DNA from: Cyanobacteria bacterium TGS_CYA1
GTDB lineage: Bacteria; Cyanobacteriota; Vampirovibrionia; Obscuribacterales; Obscuribacteraceae
Length of the DNA: 64,000 nt
Direction of reading: 5' to 3'
Assembly (NCBI GenBank): GCA_026129135.1
Contig: JAHCIQ010000008.1
Coordinates: 1 to 64,000, forward strand
A program made the position numbers and the translations under genes. Positions 54,418-63,030 of the stretch are shown in pieces (position 1 is the stretch's first letter; every line of letters begins with the position of its first letter). The notes beneath the pieces are model-generated. The model made no database searches. It was not told the origin of the DNA and was given only the letters and a program-made list of their open reading frames with translations.

Positions 54418-54921
54418 ATGCAAATTGAAGTTTATGTACCTAAAATTATCACCGTTGTGGATTCGCACAACGTTGAAGTTACTTTTGATACTCTTGCAGG
54501 GAGCAAAGTTTGCAATTTTAAGGCCAGCAAAATTGAGCCGGGGAAAAGTGCCACCTCGGATTGTACTGACGCCGAATACTGGAATTTGACTAATCCAATT
54601 GATTCGTTGAGAGAGTTTGATAAAAGCATAAGCGCCCTTTTTTACTTGAACAGTTTTAGCAATGCAGAGCCCGATGGCAAAATCAAGTCTATTGAGATCT
54701 TCAAAGAAAGTGAGGTTGCTCCTCACTTTGAAATTTTGTTTGGCTCACCGAACGTTAGTGTTATTTGTTCTATCGATGATTGCGAAAATATTTCAGTGCA
54801 TTCAACACATAATTTTCCTGAAGCCTTGTGCACTAAAGATACAGTGAAAGCTTTGAAAAATGTGCTGTCAAAATTTAGAACAGCATATTTGGATTGCAGC
54901 AAGAGAATTGCAATTCAATAG
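54418..54921 (+). CDS. Protein of unknown function
   Basis: This protein of about 167 residues starts at ATG 54418; an earlier TTG at 54400 has the same frame. It is beta-rich with several Cys. The family is unknown. The gene is last in the rearranged region and nothing beside it suggests a role. Confidence 0.45.
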   Translation: MQIEVYVPKIITVVDSHNVEVTFDTLAGSKVCNFKASKIEPGKSATSDCTDAEYWNLTNPIDSLREFDKSISALFYLNSFSNAEPDGKIKSIEIFKESEVAPHFEILFGSPNVSVICSIDDCENISVHSTHNFPEALCTKDTVKALKNVLSKFRTAYLDCSKRIAIQ

Positions 54922-55002
54922 TCTTATAGGATAGATTGGGCGGCGGTTTCGACGGGTTACGTGAATTTGATTGTGTTGACGATGTGCGTCTTGCTTCCTG
55001 GC

Positions 55003-55416
55003 TCAGGGTTGTGATGCCACTGGTGTTGGAAAGAGTTCTGTGTGAATTTCGCCTTGGCGCCCGAAATAAAGAGCACGCTTACCTGTAATCTGAACGAAAT
55101 AGCCAACGCATCCGGCTTTCATTGTCTTGGCAATAAATTCTTCATAGGTGTGTTCGTTTTGTTGACTCTGTTTTATTGCGGCGATTATTTCGTCGGCACG
55201 AAATTCTCGGCCCATGGAGTATGGTAATTGCCCAAATGCCACCACGTGAGAATCGCCATTTGCAAAATAATATGTTTTTTCTCGGCGGGTGTAATCGGCA
55301 TGATAACGCTCGATTCCAATGCTAGATAATCGCTCGACTATTTGCGGAAAAGTGAGCTCGCCGGAGAATGAAGCTTGGGAGCAATGCTCTAAATTGCTAA
55401 TTAGATCTGGATTCAT
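55003..55416 (-). CDS. DUF1398 family protein
   Basis: This is a 137-residue protein that matches the DUF1398 pattern: RYHADYTRREKTYYFANGD in the first half, then a later helix, EYEFIAKTMKAGC-like, ending in VGYFVQITGKRALYFGRQGE. Members are conserved but unassigned; some are labelled phage-related. It follows the MarR gene by 26 bases on the same strand, so it is probably controlled by that regulator. Confidence 0.75.
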   Translation of the reverse strand: MNPDLISNLEHCSQASFSGELTFPQIVERLSSIGIERYHADYTRREKTYYFANGDSHVVAFGQLPYSMGREFRADEIIAAIKQSQQNEHTYEEFIAKTMKAGCVGYFVQITGKRALYFGRQGEIHTELFPTPVASQP

Positions 55417-55442
55417 TGTGATTTCTCCTTATATAGTGAATG

Positions 55443-55904
55443 TCAGTCTGTCGGCACGTTTTTCCAGCCCTGTTGCCGCACGATGTCTTTGAGCAGGGCG
55501 GATAAGAGAGATTGTTGCTCTAGAGACAGATGCCCGAAAAATTCGTGGTCATTTTCATCGGCTAGTTTTGCCAGCTTCGGTACGAGTTTTCTTCCGGCTA
55601 CAGTTAGTGCAACGCTTTGGTAACGGCGATCTTTTTCACCAAAGCTGCGCGTTGCTAGTTTCTTTCGCGCCAGGCGGTCGATCAGTTTTGAGACAGCACC
55701 TCTTGTTAGTCCGATGCTGTCTGCTAAATGGCTCGGGTTTGCGGATTCGTGCTCGAATAGTTGGCGCATCAGGACCCATTCTGCCACTGTGACCCCTTCT
55801 GCTTCTACTTTGATTGTGAATGAATGAGATACGTGGTTCGAGACGAAGCGGAGCCAATAACCCAGGTGGGCTTCCAAAGAGCTGATTTGTGGTTTTTTTT
55901 GCAT
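55443..55904 (-). CDS. MarR-family transcriptional regulator
   Basis: This is a 153-residue protein with the MarR winged helix: NPSHLADSIGLTRGAVSKLI is the recognition helix and DRRYQSVALTVAGRKLV the wing. It should bind a palindrome as a dimer. A 20-base perfect palindrome (55915-55934) lies directly upstream of its ribosome binding site, so it probably represses itself and the DUF1398 gene. The ligand is unknown. Confidence 0.82.
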   Translation of the reverse strand: MQKKPQISSLEAHLGYWLRFVSNHVSHSFTIKVEAEGVTVAEWVLMRQLFEHESANPSHLADSIGLTRGAVSKLIDRLARKKLATRSFGEKDRRYQSVALTVAGRKLVPKLAKLADENDHEFFGHLSLEQQSLLSALLKDIVRQQGWKNVPTD

Positions 55905-55914
55905 ATAACCTCAA

Positions 55915-55934
55915 ATAGTTTCCTAGGAAACTAT
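55915..55934. promoter_or_regulatory. Perfect 20-bp palindrome, MarR operator candidate
   Basis: The arms ATAGTTTCCT and AGGAAACTAT give a 20-base perfect palindrome. It lies between the divergent MarR and arsenic operons, next to the MarR start. Confidence 0.65.
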
Positions 55935-55960
55935 AGCACAAAATTTTTTTTTTGGGGTGC

Positions 55961-55989
55961 TTGACGCCTCTGTGATAATTCGATATTAT
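55961..55989 (+). promoter_or_regulatory. Promoter and ArsR operator of the ars operon
   Basis: TTGACG (55961-55966) and TATTAT (55984-55989) are separated by 17 bases, a near-consensus promoter. ATAAT (55975-55979) and ATTAT (55985-55989) form an inverted repeat over the -10 box, a likely ArsR site. The start codon of arsR is eight bases after the -10 box, so transcription may begin at or next to the start codon. Confidence 0.7.
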
Positions 55990-55996
55990 TGGAAAT

Positions 55997-56296
55997 ATGA
56001 AAACGAAGAACGCGGTTAGCGCTCTTGCGGCTTTGGCTCAGGAAGCGCGCTTAGAAATATTCAGGCTCCTTGTAAGAAAAGGCGCTCAGGGGATGGCAGC
56101 AGGCGAGTTGAGCAATCATTTTTTGATGCCACCAGCCACTATGTCGTTTCATTTAAAAGAGCTTAGCAATGCCGAATTGATAGTCGCTAGGCGCGAGAGC
56201 CGGTCGATTATTTATTCTGCAAATTACGAACAAATGCAAGAGTTGCTTGGTTTTCTGATGGAAAACTGTTGCGCAGATAATGGAGGCAAATGCTGA
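55997..56296 (+). CDS. arsR: ArsR-family arsenic-responsive repressor
   Basis: This is a 99-residue winged-helix repressor of the ArsR/SmtB type: LSNHFLMPPATMSFHLKEL forms the DNA-binding helices. Cys-rich C-terminal residues (MENCCADNGGKC) could bind arsenite or antimonite. It is expected to release DNA when metalloid binds. It is the first of three overlapping arsenic genes; arsI starts in the TGATG of its stop. The gene may be translated from a leaderless transcript, with only GGAA before ATG. Confidence 0.82.
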   Translation: MKTKNAVSALAALAQEARLEIFRLLVRKGAQGMAAGELSNHFLMPPATMSFHLKELSNAELIVARRESRSIIYSANYEQMQELLGFLMENCCADNGGKC

Positions 56297-56769
56297 TGAA
56301 AAGGTTCCATGTACATGTTGCTGTGGCGGATTTGTCGCAGTCGATTCAGTTTTATTCGACCTTTTTCAATACGCCGCCTTCGGTTCAAAAAGAAGATTAT
56401 GCCAAATGGATGCTCGACGACCCGCGCATCAATTTTGCCATTTCTACAAGAGGCAGAGAGCCCGGTCTTGATCATTTAGGAATACAGGTCGAAAACTCAG
56501 ACGACCTCAAAGAGATTTCCTTGCGTCTAAAATCTGCCCAGCAGCCTGTTTTAGAACAAGAACAAACAACCTGTTGCTACGCCAAGGCAGACAAAACCTG
56601 GGTGCACGACCCGCAGGGAATTGCCTGGGAAAGTTTCTACACAACTGGTGCTGCCACTACCTATGGTGAAGACGCTAATTTCGAAACTCAAACAAATTCA
56701 GCCTGTTGTGCACCGATGCCAGAGTCTGTTCCAATAAGTTTTACAAATAAAAAGGACAGCTGTAAGTGA
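56296..56769 (+). CDS. arsI: ArsI/CadI-type VOC metalloenzyme
   Basis: This protein of about 157 residues has a vicinal-oxygen-chelate fold: FHVHVAVADLSQSIQFY and LDHLGIQVENSDDL are the usual ligand strands, with DQEQTTCCYAKADKTW-like Cys pair before WVHDPQGIAWE. ArsI breaks carbon-arsenic bonds of organoarsenicals using iron; CadI is the nearest relative. I chose ATG 56296 over 56290, because GGAGG is then nine bases upstream. It overlaps arsR (TGATG) and its stop overlaps arsC. Confidence 0.8.
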   Translation: MKRFHVHVAVADLSQSIQFYSTFFNTPPSVQKEDYAKWMLDDPRINFAISTRGREPGLDHLGIQVENSDDLKEISLRLKSAQQPVLEQEQTTCCYAKADKTWVHDPQGIAWESFYTTGAATTYGEDANFETQTNSACCAPMPESVPISFTNKKDSCK

Positions 56770-57158
56770 AGAAAGTAATATTTGCCTGCGTGCATAATGC
56801 GGGGCGATCGCAGATGGCGGCTGCTTTGTTCAATAGATATAGCGACCCAAGTAAGGCGATTGCGATTTCTGCCGGCACTAATCCATCCGATAAAGTCCAT
56901 CCTGGTGTGTTGCAGTCCATGAAAGAAATAGATATCGATCTTAGCAATGCAAAACCGCAATTGCTAACTCAAGAATTGGCTGAAGATGCGCATCTGCTGG
57001 TTACTATGGGTTGCGGCGCAACCTGTCCGAATGTCCCTGGGTTAAAACGCCTTGATTGGCCATTAACTGATCCAAAAGACAAATCTCTGCAGGAAGTTGC
57101 TATGATTCGAAGACAGATCGAAGCAAATGTAAAAGAGCTAATACAAACGTTGGGCTAA
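56766..57158 (+). CDS. arsC: Arsenate reductase, low-molecular-weight phosphatase type
   Basis: This is a 130-residue protein with C8-x5-R14 (CVHNAGRS), the arsenate-binding P-loop, and GCGATCP (C83, C87), the redox pair. It should reduce arsenate to arsenite, using a thiol partner. The start is GTG 56766, overlapping the arsI stop. No arsenite efflux pump gene follows, which is odd for an arsenic operon. Confidence 0.88.
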   Translation: MKKVIFACVHNAGRSQMAAALFNRYSDPSKAIAISAGTNPSDKVHPGVLQSMKEIDIDLSNAKPQLLTQELAEDAHLLVTMGCGATCPNVPGLKRLDWPLTDPKDKSLQEVAMIRRQIEANVKELIQTLG

Positions 57159-57163
57159 TGGTT

Positions 57164-58534
57164 CTACAACTTCTCTCTAAGCGCCTTCACTACAAAGTCT
57201 TTTGGATTCGCATTCTTGATTCGATCATTTACACACGCGACCAATTCGTTTTCCTTGCCGATTTTGCTGGCTGCGGCTCGTGCGTAGTCCAGGCAATGGT
57301 AAATGTCGTAATTGCTGATTTCGTATCCGTAACCTTGAATGAACCAGTGAAGTGCTAGAAATCCTGCCTGCATGGCAAATCCGGGATTCGAATCTGAAAA
57401 ATCTCGGCTTGCGCGCATTAGTGTGAATGGGTCGCAGGGTGAATTTTTCGCCAACTCGATAGCCAGATCAAACTCTCCTATGTCTTTTGCGGTGGCAAAC
57501 CATTTTCCTTTGGAGTCGCTTTCAATTGCAATGAGATCAGCTAGAATTTTTTGTGGTTCGACCTGCGGATATTTTTTCTTGATTGCTCGAAATGTGGCAA
57601 GATTGGTTGTTCGCTGATTGGCTCTGAGAGCGTAATTGTCGTACGCTTGTTGCCGGTGTTTTTCTTGATTTGTTTGCAAAAGTATTTCTTCGCAAAGTTG
57701 CGAAATTTGGATGTCTTCATATACATTTCGAGAATCTTTGCAGCTTTCGGCATATTCAAGAGCTTCATCAATTTTGCCTTGTGCAGCTAAAGCTTTTGCG
57801 CCCCAGCTTTTGTAATCGAGAAAGTTGTATTGATAGCATCTCAGTAATTGTAGTAGTTCGTCATAGCGCTCTGCTTTGAACAAACAACTCAAACAAACGC
57901 TTGTTCCGCTGAAAGAACTCATAAAAGATTTTCGATCAATCAAATAAGATTGCGTTGGTTCAATCAGTTTGTCTGCCCATTTTGATGCGAGTTCTTTTGA
58001 AGCGCAAAGCTCTCCAAAATAATCTGCCAATGCTTCGATGTAAGGAATTTCGTCAGCTTCGTGAGCATCATATAGGCGTTTTAACCAATAAGCTCTAGTT
58101 TCGGTATCGCATTTGGCGCTAGAGATTATTTTTACCAATTCTTCAATTGCGGCATTCACCGCGCTTCCCATAGCTCCTGACGAACCGTCGACATTCATTA
58201 GAGCATTTGAGATGCGTTCAATCAGTTTTATCGAACCTTCTGCAGCGAGGATTGGCTCTTTGCGCGCAACTTTCTTTATTTCTGAAACTGCTTCCTTCAG
58301 TCTTTTAATCGGAGTGTCAGACTTCCAACCGAATGCACTACTTCTAAAGCGCGGAAGAAATAGCCATTTGTGGGTTGAATCGCCCCATGTCGAATTTGTT
58401 TTCGGCTTGCGCTTAGCTTTTGAGGAGGGGTGGTCTTCGAATTCTGGTGCCACCACTTCTGTGGGCGGGTATTCAGTTCTCTTCGACTTCTTAGAGAAAA
58501 GCGGTATAACATTGTTAGAATCTTTTTCTGTCAT
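57164..58534 (-). CDS. Helical-repeat protein of unknown function (DUF6880-like)
   Basis: This is a 456-residue protein with a charged N-terminus and then helical repeats. A segment near 175-210 (IPYIEALADYFGELC, then ASKWADKLIEP) resembles DUF6880, whose function is unknown; I am not certain. No membrane segment or catalytic motif is visible. It converges with arsC, five bases from its stop. Confidence 0.55.
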   Translation of the reverse strand: MTEKDSNNVIPLFSKKSKRTEYPPTEVVAPEFEDHPSSKAKRKPKTNSTWGDSTHKWLFLPRFRSSAFGWKSDTPIKRLKEAVSEIKKVARKEPILAAEGSIKLIERISNALMNVDGSSGAMGSAVNAAIEELVKIISSAKCDTETRAYWLKRLYDAHEADEIPYIEALADYFGELCASKELASKWADKLIEPTQSYLIDRKSFMSSFSGTSVCLSCLFKAERYDELLQLLRCYQYNFLDYKSWGAKALAAQGKIDEALEYAESCKDSRNVYEDIQISQLCEEILLQTNQEKHRQQAYDNYALRANQRTTNLATFRAIKKKYPQVEPQKILADLIAIESDSKGKWFATAKDIGEFDLAIELAKNSPCDPFTLMRASRDFSDSNPGFAMQAGFLALHWFIQGYGYEISNYDIYHCLDYARAAASKIGKENELVACVNDRIKNANPKDFVVKALREKL

Positions 58535-58581
58535 CTTTTTGTTTTATTCAAGTTTGTCCCTAGGCAAAGAAACCTGGTTTT

Positions 58582-59883
58582 TTATAGTTTGATAGTCCTC
58601 AGAGTGTCAAGAATTTGGCTTCTTCGCTCTCGAGGTACACCAGCCTCTTTTGCTATTTTGTTCCAGTTTGAAATTGCAGCACCAACTTCATTCAGGATTA
58701 ATTTAGCAGATCCCCTTTTAAGTGAAATGTTTTTGGCGCAATCTTCAAAGTCTTCAAACGTGAAACCGTCCCTTTTTCCGTTTAAGGACATCTGATGTTT
58801 GCTAAGCCACCTATTAACTGGATCGTAAGCGTAAGTCATGTCGAAGGCCGGGGATAATGACCAATGACCTTTCTTGTCCATCAGAAAGGCTATGTTCTTC
58901 ACATGATCATCTTGGTTTCTAGCCAGGATGTTGAAAGCCATCCGCCGAAACAATTCTACGGTATCAGACATCGGTAGACCCATTTGTTTAAGCACCTGAA
59001 ACGCCTGTTCGTAAGAGTAAGCTGCTGGCAGATTATAATCGAAATGCGCCAGAGCACCGAGCGATTGCATGTGTATTTTTTCGCCCATATCTGTACGGTC
59101 AAATCGTTTGGCCATGAAATGATGCCTTCCGTTTTCTTCCAAGATTTGACACTCATGCATTTCAATTCCGGCCGCAATAGCCATTTTGTAATATGCGTAT
59201 TCCACTAGTCCGTATCCTAGGGGCAAGGCAAAACCTTTGTCCTGGTTTCCTGAAACGCCGTCAAATTTCACGAGCCAGTATGAAAAGCCTGAGCCTGCAA
59301 GAATTTGTCCTGATCGCACTTCGTTCGTGTCGCGATTCCATGCGATAATCGCTTTGGGGCGCGCGCCACCAGCAGAGGTGCCTATTCGAAGTATGTCTCG
59401 CATAGTTGCTTCTTTGTGTGTGTCGGTGAGCGATACTTTGAAATTCTCGCGCTTAGTTAAGATTTCGCTTGCCATTTGGACAAGATCGTCGATCGAAACG
59501 TTGTTTGCCTTTTTCTGTCTGGGTCCTTTCGCTGGCACGAATTCCAGAGCGCCCATGCCTCGTGCGCCTATGAAGCACAATTTTTCCACAGGGTCCATGC
59601 TGTCTGCTCTTCGACTATTTTGAGCTAACCATGCGTTGATAACTGCGTTACCAAATTTGTCTGGAAGCGAATCGGCAAGCATTCCCGGCAGTCCCTGGAA
59701 TGTATTCTTTGATAGAGTCGGAAATGAATATATCGAATTCGAGAGAGGCATCATGAGTGGTGCCAACTGAATGCCGCTTTTTGCAAAGTTCGGGTGGTAT
59801 TGAAAGCTTGAGTAGCCACGATCTTCGTCCCATGAAATCGCTCCGATGTTACTACCCCAAAGTGTCACAGTGGCAACGTTCAT
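58582..59883 (-). CDS. hipA: HipA-family serine/threonine kinase toxin
   Basis: This is a 433-residue protein of the HipA type: GLPGMLADSLPDKFGNAVIN in the N-terminal subdomain, and in the catalytic lobe NQDDHVKNIAFL and AFDMTYAYD, the kinase active-site and metal-binding motifs. Such toxins phosphorylate tRNA synthetases and lead to growth arrest. It overlaps the hipB stop by four bases, a complete operon. Confidence 0.85.
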   Translation of the reverse strand: MNVATVTLWGSNIGAISWDEDRGYSSFQYHPNFAKSGIQLAPLMMPLSNSIYSFPTLSKNTFQGLPGMLADSLPDKFGNAVINAWLAQNSRRADSMDPVEKLCFIGARGMGALEFVPAKGPRQKKANNVSIDDLVQMASEILTKRENFKVSLTDTHKEATMRDILRIGTSAGGARPKAIIAWNRDTNEVRSGQILAGSGFSYWLVKFDGVSGNQDKGFALPLGYGLVEYAYYKMAIAAGIEMHECQILEENGRHHFMAKRFDRTDMGEKIHMQSLGALAHFDYNLPAAYSYEQAFQVLKQMGLPMSDTVELFRRMAFNILARNQDDHVKNIAFLMDKKGHWSLSPAFDMTYAYDPVNRWLSKHQMSLNGKRDGFTFEDFEDCAKNISLKRGSAKLILNEVGAAISNWNKIAKEAGVPRERRSQILDTLRTIKL

Positions 59884-60230
59884 GATTCATCGTCCCATTT
59901 CCAACTTGTTGAAGAGGTATTTTTCTTTCTTCGATGTGAGGCACGTTTTCGCTCTTCTTTTTTTAGCTTTGCTTGCTCGATTGGGCTGAAAGTCGTTTCT
60001 GGAACAAGAGCATCTAAATTGCTAATGAGCTTCAGGGCTCTTAGAATGCGAATCAAATTGGATAGCTGCGTGGACTGTCCCCGTTCTAGTCTGTAGACCG
60101 TATTGAGTCCTACGCCAGCCTCGTCTGCCAATTCTTTTTGCGTGAGATTTTGATTGAGTCTGTGGCGGAGCAGCCTTTCGCCCAGTTCCTCAACTATCGC
60201 CATTTCTGAATTCGGTTCCTTTATTCGCAT
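59880..60230 (-). CDS. hipB: HipB-family antitoxin/repressor
   Basis: This is a 116-residue protein with an XRE-type helix-turn-helix: LTQKELADEAGVGLNTVYRLE. It should bind HipA and repress the operon. The tail is Lys-rich. The ATG at 60230 is not preceded by a good ribosome binding site; an ATG at 60203 is an alternative, so the exact start is uncertain. Repeated CACCA/TGGTG motifs lie just upstream (60233-60366). Confidence 0.8.
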   Translation of the reverse strand: MRIKEPNSEMAIVEELGERLLRHRLNQNLTQKELADEAGVGLNTVYRLERGQSTQLSNLIRILRALKLISNLDALVPETTFSPIEQAKLKKEERKRASHRRKKNTSSTSWKWDDES

Positions 60231-60232
60231 AG

Positions 60233-60366
60233 TTCACCACTCTTGGAGGGTAATATGGCATCTGTGCTTTTAATATACCATTGTTGGTGTATTATAGTAC
60301 ATTTAATTATTCACCACAATTGGTGGATAAAAGTCGAATTGGCAGGTTAATTCACCAATTTAGGAG
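60233..60366. promoter_or_regulatory. Four CACCA-N4-TGGTG-type operator sites of hipBA
   Basis: Near-palindromes occur at about 60235-60248 (weaker), 60277-60288 (ACCATTGTTGGT), and 60312-60325 (CACCA, CAAT, TGGTG). A half-site TTCACCA lies at 60351-60357. They occupy the space between divergent hipB and engB. Autoregulation by HipB is the likely function. Confidence 0.6.
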
Positions 60367-60438
60367 TGTCGATTCCGAGCCTCTAAGCTGCCAGTAAAAG
60401 TTGCTATGATACGGAGTCATTTCGAATAAGGTCTCTTC

Positions 60439-61059
60439 ATGAAACCAATCAACTTCAATTCAGCCAAATTCATGACCAGCGCCCCAAGCCTCAAGCAGTG
60501 CCCGCCTGAGCGTGGTGCCGAAGTCGCTTTTGCCGGGCGCTCGAATGCTGGCAAATCGAGCTGCATCAACAAGCTTACTAACAATTCAAAACTTGTTCGC
60601 ACAAGTAAAACACCTGGCGCCACGAGGCTTATCAATTTCTTTCAGTTGCAAAATACGACCGAGTTGCGCTTAGTTGATCTGCCTGGTTATGGTTTTGCCA
60701 AAGTGGCTCGGTCTGTCAAAGACGATTGGCAAGAAAACTTGTCGCTCTATCTGCACGAAAGACAATCGCTTAAAGGTGTAGTGGTGCTCATGGATATTCG
60801 ACAGCCTTTGCAAGATTTAGACACTATGATGCTCGATTGGGCTGTGCAGTCGCAAATGCCTGTTCATGCGCTTCTTACTAAGAGCGACAAATTATCTGGT
60901 GGCGCGGCTAAAAATGTATTGTTCAAGATACAAAACGATTTGAAAAAAGAAGGATTGGACGGACTTATTTCTGTCCAGACATTTTCGGCACATTCGGGAG
61001 ATGGTGTAGATCAGCTAGCAAAACAAGTAACCACGTGGCTTTTATCGACTGACGAGTAG
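60439..61059 (+). CDS. engB: EngB/YsxC-type ribosome biogenesis GTPase
   Basis: This is a 206-residue TrmE-Era-EngA-EngB-type GTPase: G1 AGRSNAGKSS (33-41), G3 DLPGYGFAK, G4 TKSD, with the usual GATR switch region. It helps assemble the large ribosomal subunit in the cytoplasm and is generally essential. The length is normal. Its stop faces the TPR gene stop ten bases away. Confidence 0.93.
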   Translation: MKPINFNSAKFMTSAPSLKQCPPERGAEVAFAGRSNAGKSSCINKLTNNSKLVRTSKTPGATRLINFFQLQNTTELRLVDLPGYGFAKVARSVKDDWQENLSLYLHERQSLKGVVVLMDIRQPLQDLDTMMLDWAVQSQMPVHALLTKSDKLSGGAAKNVLFKIQNDLKKEGLDGLISVQTFSAHSGDGVDQLAKQVTTWLLSTDE

Positions 61060-61068
61060 ATCAAAAAG

Positions 61069-61965
61069 TTACAGACCAAAATTTGGATTTGTTTTTCGAA
61101 TCTTTTCAATCTCGGCGGCTCGGTCTCTATCCTTTTTTGCAAGCGCAGGATTTTTGATTATGTCGTAAAGTTTTGCTCTGTTCATGAGCGCATCGTGGTA
61201 GTTGGGACTATTCTCGAGTGCCATGTTCAAATCTTTTAGTGCCAGATCATATCTTTGATGAGTTAGGAACCAGTAGGATCTATTGTAGTAACAGAGCGCA
61301 GCAAAACGACTTGCTGCTTCCTTGTCGCCGAATTTAGCTTTGTGGGCTGGCATATCTTTTATTAATTGGTCAAACATCCTGTAAGACTTACCGTAATCTC
61401 CAGCAAAGCCTGCAGCTCGAGCTTCTTCAAAAGTATTTAAAAACGGGTATTTTTTGTCTCGTTGTGAACTAAGAGCATCACTCTCTTTAAAGGCATTGTC
61501 CAATTTTTTTGTGTCTATCGCTTTGAAACGAGCTGGATCAATTTTGTGTAGCATGAGCAAATCTTGTTTTGCTTTTTCGTTCTGATTTAAGCTCATATAC
61601 ACGCGACTGCGGCAGATGTAAGCATAAACACACTTCGGATCCAATTTTATTGCCGTTCCAAAATCTATTAGTGCCTCTGTGTTTTTTCCCATGATGTCGT
61701 ATACTTGCCCACGTCGCAGATAGGCGGCAACTTTTCTAGGATTTTTTTGCAAGTATTTGTTCAAAAGATTGAGAGCTTCGGGAAAGTCACGCTGTTCAAT
61801 CTTCTTTTGAATTTCTAGTCCTTCAGGAGTTGGCATACTGGCAGGCGGTATTAATTTGTTGGCGTTGATTTTAGTTGTTGTCGGTTCGCCAAAAGCTGGA
61901 GCGTGCAGAAGTGGAAAGGTTGAAAGAATGCAAAAGGCAATGATAGTCTCGCGCTTGTTTTTCAC
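61069..61965 (-). CDS. Exported TPR protein
   Basis: This is a 298-residue protein with a signal peptide (IIAFCILSTFPLLHAPAFG). TPR units occur at about 60-140 (VYAYICRSRVYMSLNQNEKA) and 225-285 (DALMNRAKLYDIIKNPALA). It is expected to bind partners outside the inner membrane. It begins divergently from the next gene. Confidence 0.65.
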   Translation of the reverse strand: MKNKRETIIAFCILSTFPLLHAPAFGEPTTTKINANKLIPPASMPTPEGLEIQKKIEQRDFPEALNLLNKYLQKNPRKVAAYLRRGQVYDIMGKNTEALIDFGTAIKLDPKCVYAYICRSRVYMSLNQNEKAKQDLLMLHKIDPARFKAIDTKKLDNAFKESDALSSQRDKKYPFLNTFEEARAAGFAGDYGKSYRMFDQLIKDMPAHKAKFGDKEAASRFAALCYYNRSYWFLTHQRYDLALKDLNMALENSPNYHDALMNRAKLYDIIKNPALAKKDRDRAAEIEKIRKTNPNFGL

Positions 61966-62082
61966 GTTTAATTACCAAATTAAGACTTTGGTATTATACA
62001 GACAAATTTGGCTACTTTTGAGAGAGTACGAACAGAGGTGTCAAAGTGGGCGGGAAGTCAAGGCGCAAGAAGGGAGATTTTA

Positions 62083-63021
62083 ATGACTAAATTTTTGAAG
62101 CCTGTCGCGCTAGGTGCATTGTTTTTGTTTTGTTCAAACACTTGTGCGGCTTCCACTTCTGTCAAATTCGGCTGGCCTGTTCCTGTATCGATAGCAGTTG
62201 ACGAGAATGTACTGAAAAAGGGTAAGGAAGCAAAGATTCACTACGATCTCGTGGTGGAAAAAGACCCGAAAAAAAATCAAATCAATCTGCAGTATCACAA
62301 TTTCAAAATTCTCGAACTCGATGGAATCGACTTGAGCAAAGAAGAGAATCAAAAGACTAATCAGAAAGTTATCGATATGATGACTGCTGTAGAAAGTGCC
62401 ATGCCTACACTTGTTATTGATGCTTGCGGCAAAGCTCAGGATGTAATAGGTCTAGACGATACTATCAACAAGACGCTTGAACTTTTGCCAATGAAGAATG
62501 CCGAAGATCTTGAGTCATTGAAAACCTTTTTGAAATCTCCTGTGATGGAAAAACAAATCAAGCAAAAGAGTCTTGAAGTCTGGCGTCTCTGGGTCGAGAC
62601 CTGGCTCAACTGCGCACCTGCTGAAGGCAATGAAGATATTCTGGAGGTCGAGATTCCTGTTGGTGCCACCACTTTGATTTCGGCAATTCAGGTGAAAAAT
62701 ATGGGCACAGTCAAAGAATATCCCGACTGCGTCAAGCTTGTGGCGGACGGTAATTTCGAAGGCGAAGAGGCTCGCAAAAATTTTGCCGAGATGATGAAAC
62801 AGTTGGCTGACAGAATACCCAAGAAAGAAGGCGTCAAGCCATTCACCGTAGATATGGTGCAAGAAGTTTCGCGTAAGACTCATATGGAAGTTGTGATAAA
62901 TCCAAAGACAGCGCAAACTCAAACTGCCCTGGTCGAGTCGAACACGCATATGAAAATCAACGACAAAACAAAAGATGCACTCGAGCGTCACGAGTATAAA
63001 TTTGCCTGGCCAAAAGAATGA
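62083..63021 (+). CDS. Exported protein of unknown function
   Basis: This protein of about 312 residues starts at ATG 62083, giving a signal peptide (LKPVALGALFLFCSNTCAA). GGGAG precedes it. An upstream in-frame start at 62008 would hide the signal. The mature protein is alpha/beta and ends in FAWPKE, echoing KFGWP near its N-terminus. No family is known. The alkyltransferase-like gene follows by nine bases. Confidence 0.65.
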   Translation: MTKFLKPVALGALFLFCSNTCAASTSVKFGWPVPVSIAVDENVLKKGKEAKIHYDLVVEKDPKKNQINLQYHNFKILELDGIDLSKEENQKTNQKVIDMMTAVESAMPTLVIDACGKAQDVIGLDDTINKTLELLPMKNAEDLESLKTFLKSPVMEKQIKQKSLEVWRLWVETWLNCAPAEGNEDILEVEIPVGATTLISAIQVKNMGTVKEYPDCVKLVADGNFEGEEARKNFAEMMKQLADRIPKKEGVKPFTVDMVQEVSRKTHMEVVINPKTAQTQTALVESNTHMKINDKTKDALERHEYKFAWPKE

Positions 63022-63030
63022 GCCAGATCT

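Noticed and set aside
58113..58592. Plus-strand frame of 159 codons
   Set aside because: Shadow of the helical-repeat protein gene on the other strand.
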